Origin: an uncultured Clostridia bacterium
GTDB lineage: Bacteria; Bacillota; Clostridia; Oscillospirales; CAG-272
Direction: 5' to 3'
Length of the DNA: 14,553 nt
Assembly (NCBI GenBank): GCA_937934385.1
Contig: CALGZV010000343.1
Span: forward strand, 1-14,553
Part shown: piece after piece, positions 1 through 4,933 of the stretch
Layout: the number at the start of each line of letters is the position of its first letter
Position numbering within the stretch: position 1 is the stretch's first letter
Made by a program: the position numbers and the translations under genes
The notes under the pieces: model-generated
The model's input: only the letters and a program-made list of their open reading frames with translations
What the model was told of the DNA's origin: nothing
Databases searched by the model: none

Positions 1-1
1 C

Positions 2-169
2 GTTGACGGAAAGGATATCGAATCTTTATCCGGGGAATATGTTATTCAGGATCAGACGGATGGGGAAAACGGCGTTAAAATGCGAATTTTATCAACTGTG
101 CCCCAGACGTGCGAGGCGGCGATACCGACACTTGAAGACGGTTATATGTGTGTACTGAAAAATATATGA
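2..169 (+). CDS. ABC transporter ATP-binding protein, C-terminal end (partial)
   Basis: Only the last 55 codons are present; the frame is open from the window edge to a TGA at 167-169. The ending resembles the tail of ABC-2 type ATPases, where a variable regulatory tail closes with a motif like PTLED followed by aromatic residues (here PTLEDGYMCVLKNI). The stop overlaps the start of the next gene in an ATGA arrangement (166-169), which implies translational coupling to the downstream membrane protein. The Walker motifs lie outside the window, so the call rests on the tail and the coupled permease. It would energise export or drug/bacteriocin transport by the next protein; the substrate is unknown. 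Confidence 0.6.
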   Translation, partial: VDGKDIESLSGEYVIQDQTDGENGVKMRILSTVPQTCEAAIPTLEDGYMCVLKNI

Positions 170-816
170 AAAATTTTATTACCAGTGTGCATCTGCACCT
201 TAAAAGTATCAGGTTTCTTGCCTTTGTACCGTTTATCGCTGTGAATATTATCTACCCGCTTTTGGTCTACAACGCATATCTGGCGTTTGGCATTGACAGT
301 CCGCTTTTTCTCTCCGCAATTATTTCAAACGCATGCGCCGTATTTCCGTTTTTCTCTGTGTGGTCGGTGATATTTGTATTGCGTGAGTATGCGGAAAGTG
401 ACGGAAACGAGCTTTTGTATGCTATAAAACATAAATGCAAGCTCGGATTGAGTGCTGCGGTATTCGCAGTATTTATGATCAACGGACTTTTGTGGTTTGC
501 CGGCTTTGCGTGTTGTGTCAATTCTCATCTGATATATGATTTTATTACAGTAGCATGCGCATGCTTTATGTTTTTCGGGTTTACATATTTTCTGATATAT
601 CTTACAAGCTCTGTTGTGCTTACTCTTATGGCAGATTTGTTTTATGCATTTGGGGTAATTATATCAAACTTCGGGTATAGTTTTATATTTTTTATCTCGG
701 GAGATCTGCTGAACCGCAAAATATTTATGGAAATATGTCTGCCTCAGCTTATTGCCGGGACTGTGTTTATTGTATCGGGAATAGTGCTGAATAAAAAGTA
801 TGTAAGATTTAAATAA
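166..816 (+). CDS. ABC-2 type transporter permease-like membrane protein
   Basis: A 216-residue, very hydrophobic protein with about six predicted membrane segments, near residues 16-39, 50-72, 93-117, 124-146, 148-178 and 190-208. The stretch after the second segment (REYAESDGNELLY) has the acidic, Gly-Asn-Glu-Leu pattern seen in ABC-2 permeases after their second helix. The start at 166 is chosen because it overlaps the upstream ATPase stop (ATGA); an in-frame ATG at 148 lies inside the upstream gene. This pair would form a small ATPase/permease exporter in the cytoplasmic membrane. No substrate can be assigned, and the family assignment is by topology and context more than by sequence. Confidence 0.7.
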   Translation: MKNFITSVHLHLKSIRFLAFVPFIAVNIIYPLLVYNAYLAFGIDSPLFLSAIISNACAVFPFFSVWSVIFVLREYAESDGNELLYAIKHKCKLGLSAAVFAVFMINGLLWFAGFACCVNSHLIYDFITVACACFMFFGFTYFLIYLTSSVVLTLMADLFYAFGVIISNFGYSFIFFISGDLLNRKIFMEICLPQLIAGTVFIVSGIVLNKKYVRFK

Positions 817-855
817 CACAGTTAGTATTTGTATAATGACGTGTTTGTGAAAAAT

Positions 856-890
856 ACCTCCGATTTTCAAAATCGGAGGTGCTTTTATAA
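856..890. terminator. Bidirectional intrinsic terminator
   Basis: A perfect 12-base inverted repeat (ACCTCCGATTTT and its complement around one central base, 856-880) is followed by GCTTTTATAA on the plus strand and by TATTTTT on the minus strand. It sits between the convergent permease gene and the AraC regulator gene and can end both transcripts. Confidence 0.85.
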
Positions 891-1667
891 TCACTTATAA
901 AGAGAAAGAAATGATCTTACCGTCATTCCGGTATTTGATTTAAAGAATTTGTAAAATGCATTTATATTTGTAAAACCGTTTTTTTCAGATATATCAGAGA
1001 GTGGTCTATTGCTTTCGAGCAGTTCATGTTTTATACGTCCGATACGTATCTCGTCAATATAGCTTTTTAATCCTTTTGAATAAAAGCTTTTGAAAATACG
1101 TGTTATATGATCCTCGCTGTATCCGAAATGCTTTGCTACATCATTTACTTTTATACCGGACGGTGCATCATTTTTTATCCAATTGCTTATCGTTTGCTGA
1201 ATGTTTACAGTACCGTCGTATTCTGTACTTTGTAAGGCAAGTTCGGTCAGAAGCAGCCGGACAATATAATCATTGAAATATGACGGATATTTCGGGTCGT
1301 TTGAACTTTCTGCAAGAAAATGACAAAGCGCGACGAATTTGGCTTGATTCTTCAGACGTGACAGCTTTCGAAAATGAATGCATGCATCTGATTTTACATT
1401 GTTGTCAGGAGAGGATGAAAATATAACGCGAATAAACGAAAGCGGTTTGCCTGTAGCGTTTGTACCGTAATGCAGATGACCGCTCTGAAGCCATATAGCT
1501 GAATTTTCGGTTACGCTATATTCGCTGTAGTCTTCGCATATGCGAAGCGTTCCTTTTGTAACGTAAATAAGCTCATCGAAAGCTGAGTTTACTTTCGGAT
1601 GAATCCATATGTTAGAGTCGGTTGAAAATTTTCCTGCGGACAGAAATTTGATACTGTCAAGTTTCAT
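891..1667 (-). CDS. AraC family transcriptional regulator with N-terminal cupin-like domain
   Basis: A 258-residue regulator. Residues about 25-85 form a cupin-like ligand domain (the ELIYVTKGTLRI stretch and an HLHYG segment are typical). The C-terminal 100 residues carry the two helix-turn-helix units of the AraC/XylS family, at about 172-195 (VNDVAKHFGYSEDHITRIFK) and 222-250, the latter with the conserved GF(T)-x-FYKFFK-x-TGMT signature. It is cytoplasmic and should bind DNA in response to a small molecule, often a sugar in this class. It is transcribed alone from a consensus promoter at 1732-1760 and converges on the ABC permease gene. Its target and effector are not evident; no clear binding repeat was found nearby. 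Confidence 0.93.
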   Translation of the reverse strand: MKLDSIKFLSAGKFSTDSNIWIHPKVNSAFDELIYVTKGTLRICEDYSEYSVTENSAIWLQSGHLHYGTNATGKPLSFIRVIFSSSPDNNVKSDACIHFRKLSRLKNQAKFVALCHFLAESSNDPKYPSYFNDYIVRLLLTELALQSTEYDGTVNIQQTISNWIKNDAPSGIKVNDVAKHFGYSEDHITRIFKSFYSKGLKSYIDEIRIGRIKHELLESNRPLSDISEKNGFTNINAFYKFFKSNTGMTVRSFLSLYK

Positions 1668-1731
1668 AACATTATCTTCTTTCTTTTAAGTTTTTATTCG
1701 CATGATAAAATTGTCATATATTTTTAGTATA

Positions 1732-1760
1732 ATTGTACCATAATAGTAAACAGTTGTCAA
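1732..1760 (-). promoter_or_regulatory. Sigma-A promoter of the AraC regulator gene
   Basis: On the minus strand TTGACA (1755-1760) is followed after exactly 17 bases by TACAAT (1732-1737). Transcription would start near 1725 and give a leader of about 58 bases before the start codon at 1667. It is back to back with the plus-strand promoter at 1788. Confidence 0.75.
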
Positions 1761-1787
1761 CGCCGAAATATTGTATTAAAATAGAGT

Positions 1788-1816
1788 TTGACAATATTTT
1801 TAAATACCGATATAAT
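1788..1816 (+). promoter_or_regulatory. Upstream consensus sigma-A promoter of the tRNA cluster
   Basis: TTGACA (1788-1793), 17 bases, TATAAT (1811-1816): a full consensus match. No gene starts before the second promoter 128 bases downstream, so it most likely adds transcription into the tRNA-Met/tRNA-Glu unit. A short untranslated RNA from here cannot be excluded, but no terminator hairpin is visible between 1823 and 1915. Confidence 0.65.
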
Positions 1817-1915
1817 CTTTTATTCCGACAGTTTTCAGATATGTTATATGTTTTTTAGTTGTCCGAAAAGATGTTATAAAATGTATGATTGCTGAAATAA
1901 AAAGCAAAAAAACTA

Positions 1916-1944
1916 TTGACAACATTAAGAAAGTGTGATATAAT
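1916..1944 (+). promoter_or_regulatory. Main promoter of tRNA-Met/tRNA-Glu
   Basis: TTGACA (1916-1921), 17 bases, TATAAT (1939-1944), with an extended -10 TG at 1936-1937. Start would be near 1951, about 34 bases before the mature tRNA-Met end. As strong a promoter as sequence can suggest. Confidence 0.85.
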
Positions 1945-1984
1945 ATCAAAGCATTGAGCTATTCAATGCTTTGATGATTTATGT

Positions 1985-2061
1985 GGCGGAATAGCTCAGC
2001 TGGCTAGAGCATCCGGTTCATACCCGGCAGGTCGTTGGTTCAAATCCGACTTCCGCTACCA
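1985..2061 (+). tRNA. tRNA-Met (CAT), elongator type
   Basis: A full 77-base cloverleaf with encoded CCA. The acceptor GGCGGAA pairs with TTCCGCT (first pair is a G-T wobble), the anticodon loop TTCATAC gives CAT, and the T arm is GTTGG/CCGAC. The body resembles firmicute elongator tRNA-Met, not initiator tRNA: it has an ordinary AGCTC D stem and lacks the run of three G-C pairs. The outermost anticodon-stem pair (T27-C43) is a mismatch. It shares a transcript with tRNA-Glu, 38 bases downstream. Confidence 0.95.
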
Positions 2062-2099
2062 TGCAGACTGAGTCTGCAGTTCTGCTCTGTCAGAACTTT

Positions 2100-2174
2100 G
2101 GCCCGTTGGTCAAGCGGTTAAGACACCGCCCTTTCACGGCGGTAACAGGGGTTCGATTCCCCTACGGGTCACCA
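2100..2174 (+). tRNA. tRNA-Glu (TTC)
   Basis: A 75-base cloverleaf with encoded CCA. The anticodon stem CCGCC/GGCGG encloses loop CTTTCAC (anticodon TTC), and the T arm is AGGGG TTCGATT CCCCT. Last gene of the first tRNA transcript, followed by a terminator. Confidence 0.95.
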
Positions 2175-2229
2175 ATAGAGTATATCCGAACACAATGTTT
2201 TATGATATTTTTCGGATGTACAGCGAAAC

Positions 2230-2265
2230 ACCGGCAAGGTTGATTTCCTTGTCGGTATTTTTTAT
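2230..2265 (+). terminator. Intrinsic terminator after tRNA-Glu
   Basis: A 10-base stem (ACCGGCAAGG, 2230-2239, with CCTTGTCGGT, 2247-2256, one G-T wobble), a 7-base loop, then ATTTTTTAT. Confidence 0.85.
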
Positions 2266-2497
2266 ATACGCTATCGCAGCATATACTTATTCTCCGTTAT
2301 TTCTTTAAAACTGCAGCAGTATCCTTACCGGTTATTATTGTATGGTACAGCAATAAAGGCTTCGTACGTTTTCCATTTCTTATTAAGAGATATATTATGT
2401 TTGTGGGTATATAATAATGCAGAAATCTGTCGGTAATATTATTTATCATTTGACTATCGGAAAACATTGAAATTTTACAAAAAAAATGTTCTGTCTA
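2266..2497. other. AT-rich spacer with no recognised feature
   Basis: This stretch between the tRNA-Glu terminator and the tRNA-Arg promoter holds no plausible reading frame, RNA gene or strong inverted repeat that I can see on either strand. Confidence 0.5.
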
Positions 2498-2526
2498 TTG
2501 ACAAATGACTGAAAATATGATAATAT
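2498..2526 (+). promoter_or_regulatory. Promoter of tRNA-Arg
   Basis: TTGACA (2498-2503) and, after 17 bases, TAATAT (2521-2526) with a TG at 2518-2519. The -10 is weaker than in the other tRNA promoters. An alternative -10, GATAAT, lies two bases upstream with a 15-base spacer. Confidence 0.6.
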
Positions 2527-2580
2527 ATCTTTTGTACTGGAATTAAATTATAGTTGGCTGTAAATACATCAGTGATTTAT

Positions 2581-2657
2581 GCACCCTTAGCTCAGTCGGA
2601 TAGAGCAACTGCCTTCTAAGCAGTAGGTCGAGGGTTCGAATCCCCCAGGGTGCGCCA
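2581..2657 (+). tRNA. tRNA-Arg (TCT)
   Basis: A 77-base cloverleaf with encoded CCA. The acceptor GCACCCT/AGGGTGC is perfectly paired, the anticodon loop CTTCTAA gives TCT, and the T arm is GAGGG TTCGAAT CCCCC. Single-gene transcript with its own promoter and terminator. Confidence 0.95.
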
Positions 2658-2659
2658 CG

Positions 2660-2695
2660 TCGGAGCAAGCTTTGTGTCGCTTACTCCGATTTTTT
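2660..2695 (+). terminator. Intrinsic terminator after tRNA-Arg
   Basis: The stem TCGGAGCAAGC (2660-2670) pairs with GCTTACTCCGA (2679-2689) with one C-A mismatch, followed by six T. A nearly identical hairpin recurs at 3693-3730. Confidence 0.85.
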
Positions 2696-2789
2696 ATAAA
2701 AATCAGAGCGCGATTCTTTTCGCAAAAAATCAAGCGCGGCTCGCCTGGTTTCTTGTAAAAGCCTTCGAGACGAATCGCAGTCGCTGAAA

Positions 2790-2860
2790 TCGCCTAAAAT
2801 CTTTTTTTGTAGTATTCAGCTATGCCGCCTAATGTTAATTCTAATTTTAGGCGACTTTTT
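2790..2860 (+). repeat. Inverted repeat / terminator-like structure upstream of tRNA-Val
   Basis: TCGCCTAAAAT (2790-2800) is complementary to ATTTTAGGCGA (2844-2854), which is followed by CTTTTTAAA. A second CGCCTAA at 2826-2832 can pair with the same TTAGGCG (2847-2853), so two alternative stems exist. It could be a long-loop terminator or a decayed mobile-element end. No gene of its own is visible between 2700 and 2930. Confidence 0.4.
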
Positions 2861-2909
2861 AAATAAGATAATGTTAAAAATGCCCATGATTTGTTTTTTT
2901 TAATAATTA

Positions 2910-2938
2910 TTTACTTATTTTCTTGATTATGCTATAAT
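2910..2938 (+). promoter_or_regulatory. Promoter of tRNA-Val
   Basis: TTTACT (2910-2915), 17 bases, TATAAT (2933-2938), placed nine bases before the mature 5' end of the tRNA. Confidence 0.65.
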
Positions 2939-2947
2939 AAATTAAAC

Positions 2948-3024
2948 GGGGGTATAGCTCAGCTGGTTAGAGCGCATGCTTCACATGCGTGAGGTCGCGG
3001 GTTCGAGTCCCTGATGGCCCACCA
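2948..3024 (+). tRNA. tRNA-Val (CAC)-like gene with mispaired 3' third, possibly non-functional or chimeric
   Basis: The 5' two thirds are a good tRNA: D stem GCTC/GAGC, and anticodon stem CATGC/GCGTG around loop TTCACAT (anticodon CAC). The gene ends in an encoded CCA and has a promoter and terminator. However, the acceptor 5' strand GGGGGTA faces ATGGCCC, which gives only three pairs of seven, and the T stem GCGGG faces CCCTG, only three of five. The 3' strand would fit a tRNA beginning GGGCCAT with T-stem CAGGG. The switch lies just after the conserved TTCGAGTCCC segment. It may be a pseudo-tRNA or a recombinant at a tRNA attachment site; the amino-acid identity rests on the anticodon only. 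Confidence 0.7.
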
Positions 3025-3025
3025 G

Positions 3026-3070
3026 AAAAAGCACAATATGGAAAAGTTGGACTCTCGTGTTGTGCTTTTT
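3026..3070 (+). terminator. Intrinsic terminator after tRNA-Val
   Basis: AAAAAGCACAA (3026-3036) pairs perfectly with TTGTGCTTTTT (3060-3070) across a 23-base loop; the arm ends in five T. It begins two bases after the tRNA CCA end. Confidence 0.75.
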
Positions 3071-3088
3071 GATATTCTATTGTATAAT
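3060..3088 (+). promoter_or_regulatory. Putative promoter of the GyrI-like gene
   Basis: A good -10 TATAAT (3083-3088) lies 17 bases after a poor -35 TTGTGC (3060-3065), which sits inside the right arm of the tRNA-Val terminator. If real, terminator folding and promoter use share DNA. Confidence 0.4.
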
Positions 3089-3120
3089 GTTGGAACAAAG
3101 ATATGGTAAGGAGAGATCAA

Positions 3121-3603
3121 ATGAAAAAAAATCATATGCAGACAGTACGTATTATTTATTTTCCTGATTGTAAAATGGTATCGAGCGGGTTTGGTTCTTT
3201 TGGAGAACCGAATTTCGCGCTATTTCAAGAATGGTTTGGTAAGCAAACAGTCTATCCCAGTTTATACAGCTATGATTTTTTGTCTGATTGCGGCGGAGCA
3301 AGTTCGGGTATGCAATGGATGTATATTTATAATGAACATATGGAAGTGCCGGATAAACTCAAAATTATTGATTTCAAAGGCGGCTATTATGCAGTGGTAA
3401 CTGCGATCGACTGTGATGCTCCGTCCTATGAGTGTGCGATGGCGGCACGGGATGAATATTTAAGGGCTAACGGCCTTGAGTTTGATACCAGCCGCTGGCA
3501 GCTGGGGCACATTTTGACAGGATATCCTCTTGTGAAAGACATATTCGGTGCAGGGCAAATGGATTATTGGATGCCGATAAAAAAGCGAATTGACAACAAA
3601 TAA
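3121..3603 (+). CDS. GyrI-like / effector-binding domain protein (stand-alone)
   Basis: A 160-residue soluble protein with no DNA-binding domain. The pattern resembles the GyrI-like small-molecule-binding fold found at the C terminus of MerR and AraC regulators such as BmrR: an opening strand (VRIIYFPDCKMVSSGFGSFGE, residues 9-29), an acidic middle, the segment KIIDFKGGYYAVVTAI (81-96) and the closing DYWMPIKK (148-155). Stand-alone versions are thought to bind or modify small molecules, or to protect a target as GyrI does for gyrase. The start at 3121 is preferred over 3103 because AAGGAG at 3108-3113 lies seven bases before it. The gene sits alone between the mispaired tRNA-Val and T-arm-like repeat A. 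The role is inferred; the fold call is moderately sure. Confidence 0.7.
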   Translation: MKKNHMQTVRIIYFPDCKMVSSGFGSFGEPNFALFQEWFGKQTVYPSLYSYDFLSDCGGASSGMQWMYIYNEHMEVPDKLKIIDFKGGYYAVVTAIDCDAPSYECAMAARDEYLRANGLEFDTSRWQLGHILTGYPLVKDIFGAGQMDYWMPIKKRIDNK

Positions 3604-3609
3604 TCACTC

Positions 3610-3692
3610 GCTAGCAACTTTTTGCGAGTTCGAGAGAGTTCAACTCCCACCGCCGAAAAGCCGAAAATATCTTTTTCATGTGCCTTTCACAA
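3610..3692 (+). repeat. T-arm-like repeat module, copy A
   Basis: A degenerate copy of a module seen three times in 1.2 kb. It contains GCTAGCAAC, a T-arm-like GAGAGTTCAACTCCC (3634-3648), then AAAATATCTTTTTCATGTG and a small inverted repeat TGTG-5-CACA (3679-3691). A perfect terminator hairpin starts right at its end. It follows the GyrI-like gene by seven bases. Confidence 0.6.
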
Positions 3693-3730
3693 GTCGGAGC
3701 AAGCTTTATATAGCTTGCTCCGACTTTTTT
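3693..3730 (+). terminator. Intrinsic terminator after copy A
   Basis: A perfect 13-base stem (GTCGGAGCAAGCT, 3693-3705, with its complement 3712-3724), a 6-base loop and six T. The left arm matches the tRNA-Arg terminator arm. It can end the GyrI-like transcript. Confidence 0.85.
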
Positions 3731-3817
3731 ACCAAAGTCACCAACTGTGCTTATTCTGCTGTGTCTCGTTTTTTGGAAAAGATCACACTACGCCTTAGTT
3801 GCTCACTTGTCAACGCG

Positions 3818-3917
3818 CTTGCGGTGCTTCGATTTGCTACCAACCTTTTTCATTGGGACCGAGGGTTCAAATCTCCAATCCGAAAACACTAAAAATTTTT
3901 TCATGTGTCTATCACAA
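3818..3917 (+). repeat. T-arm-like repeat module, copy B
   Basis: Aligns with copy A (GCTACCAACCTTTTT at 3836) and with copy C (CTTGCGGTGCTTCG leading to a TACCAA block). The T-arm-like block is GAGGGTTCAAATCTCC (3861-3876), followed by an AT-rich stretch and TGTG-5-CACA (3904-3916). No gene lies between copies A and B. Confidence 0.6.
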
Positions 3918-3923
3918 GCTTGT

Positions 3924-3958
3924 GGTCGGCAATTTTTTAAAAATTGCCGACCTTCTTT
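3924..3958 (+). terminator. Hairpin after copy B, probable terminator
   Basis: A perfect 14-base inverted repeat (GGTCGGCAATTTTT and its complement, 3924-3952) followed by TTCTTTG, so the T tract is weak. Unrelated in sequence to the hairpins after copies A and C. Confidence 0.65.
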
Positions 3959-4043
3959 GATGTTTAATTATAGGCGGCATCTTTTCCGCATCACATATTT
4001 TACTTTCAGTGCATAAACTATAAAAGAACAGGAGGAATGCTTA

Positions 4044-4613
4044 ATGAGTTGCATTCAACAGTTTAGCGATGTTACCAAAAATTATTTATGCCGTTTCTAT
4101 AAAATACTCGATGAAATGATTGAAGGGATGACCAGTGCAGAACTCACAAACAGCTTATCCCATAATTTTATCGTACAGATGATTCCACATCATCGGGCGG
4201 CTATCCAAATGTCAGAAAATCTTTTGCAGTTTACTACTTTTGTTCCTTTGCAGCGAATCGCGCAAAACATCATAACTGAACAAACAAAAAGTATTGAAAA
4301 CATGCAAAAAGTCTTGCCGCATTGCGCACAGCTTGCGAACTCGGAACAGGACCTGTGCCTGTATGACAGGCGATTCGGCCAAATTACGCAAACAATGTTT
4401 TCACAAATGCGTAATGCCTGCTCCGATAACAATATAAATGCGGATTTTATGAGGGAAATGATCCCACACCACCAAGGTGCTATTAAAATGTCAAAGAACG
4501 TACTTCAGTATCCCATCTGCCCGGAGCTTGACTCTATTCTGCAAGCCATTATTACGTCGCAGGAAAAAGGAGTGCTTGAGATGCAGCGTTTGCTTCGATG
4601 CATCGGCTGTTAG
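4044..4613 (+). CDS. DUF305 domain protein, two tandem repeats, cytoplasmic
   Basis: A 189-residue helical protein with two copies of the DUF305 hallmark: H40 with MIPHHRAAIQM (46-56), and MIPHHQGAIKM (139-149). DUF305 belongs to the ferritin-like/DUF4142-related helical proteins, whose paired histidines and methionines suggest metal binding, often linked with copper or other metals; the function is not established. No signal peptide or lipobox is present, unlike many family members, so it should be cytoplasmic. Cysteines occur near the ends (C3, C16, C186, C189). AGGAGG (4030-4035) lies eight bases before the start. It is flanked by repeat copies B and C, so it looks like an inserted unit with its own terminator. 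No clear promoter was found. Confidence 0.88.
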   Translation: MSCIQQFSDVTKNYLCRFYKILDEMIEGMTSAELTNSLSHNFIVQMIPHHRAAIQMSENLLQFTTFVPLQRIAQNIITEQTKSIENMQKVLPHCAQLANSEQDLCLYDRRFGQITQTMFSQMRNACSDNNINADFMREMIPHHQGAIKMSKNVLQYPICPELDSILQAIITSQEKGVLEMQRLLRCIGC

Positions 4614-4652
4614 TAAGTCAATAAATTGCCGCGTATCATCGATTGTGTATAC

Positions 4653-4739
4653 CTTGGCGGCTTTCTGCCGTTACCAATACGAGGGTTTAAATCTCCTTGT
4701 TAAAAACGTTAAAATATCTTTTTCATGTGCTTCTCACAA
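4653..4739 (+). repeat. T-arm-like repeat module, copy C
   Basis: The third copy: CTTGGCGGCTTTCTGCCG and TTACCAA (aligning with copy B), then GAGGGTTTAAATCTCC (4681-4696), AAAATATCTTTTTCATGTG and TGTG-5-CACA (4726-4738). The short inverted-repeat arms are identical in all three copies, while the five loop bases differ in each. Confidence 0.6.
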
Positions 4740-4771
4740 AAAGAGATACTCTGCAGAGTATCTCTTTTTTA
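4738..4771 (+). terminator. Intrinsic terminator after copy C
   Basis: A 32-base perfect palindrome centred on CTGCAG (4738-4769), with A-rich left and T-rich right ends (six T). It ends the DUF305 transcript and could act on both strands. Confidence 0.85.
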
Positions 4772-4837
4772 TATCAATAATAGTATTGTCTTAAAAAAGC
4801 ATATTGCGATCGGTCTGTTTTTGAACTGAAAACGGTC

Positions 4838-4866
4838 TTGCGTATATATCTGTAAGATGATATACT
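4838..4866 (+). promoter_or_regulatory. Promoter of the kinase-AraC fusion gene
   Basis: TTGCGT (4838-4843), 17 bases, TATACT (4861-4866), with an extended -10 TG at 4858-4859. Start near 4873, leader of about 60 bases. The block ATGATATACTG (4857-4867) is identical to that in the GH95 promoter. Confidence 0.65.
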
Positions 4867-4933
4867 GAATCTATATAGTTAAATGTGTGATATATACGTA
4901 TAAATTTTCAAATATCAAACAGAGGTATCGGCA

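Noticed and set aside
2061..2243. Open frame over tRNA-Glu
   Set aside because: It reads through the tRNA gene and its terminator; the peptide is the usual tRNA-derived artefact.
2703..2790. Possible remnant of a coding sequence after the tRNA-Arg terminator
   Set aside because: A short open stretch exists but has no start, no ribosome binding site and no recognisable family.
3679..3691. TGTG-5-CACA as a CRP-type regulator site
   Set aside because: The spacing is too short for a CRP/FNR dimer site, and it sits upstream of terminators, not promoters.
3590..4016. Two overlapping open frames between the GyrI-like and DUF305 genes
   Set aside because: They run through repeat copies A and B and two terminator hairpins, lack good ribosome binding sites, and give peptides typical of tRNA-like sequence (a GFKSP segment).
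3610..4771. CRISPR array or integron attC sites
   Set aside because: Only three degenerate copies with unequal spacing (about 200 and 800 bases), no constant spacer length, no cas or integrase gene, and no attC core pattern.
4653..4771. T-box leader for the downstream kinase-AraC gene
   Set aside because: No conserved T-box sequence is present and the hairpin at 4738-4769 precedes the mapped promoter, so it belongs to the upstream transcript.
4477..4794. Open frame overlapping the end of the DUF305 gene and repeat copy C
   Set aside because: It is out of frame with the DUF305 gene, crosses a repeat and a terminator, and has no family resemblance.
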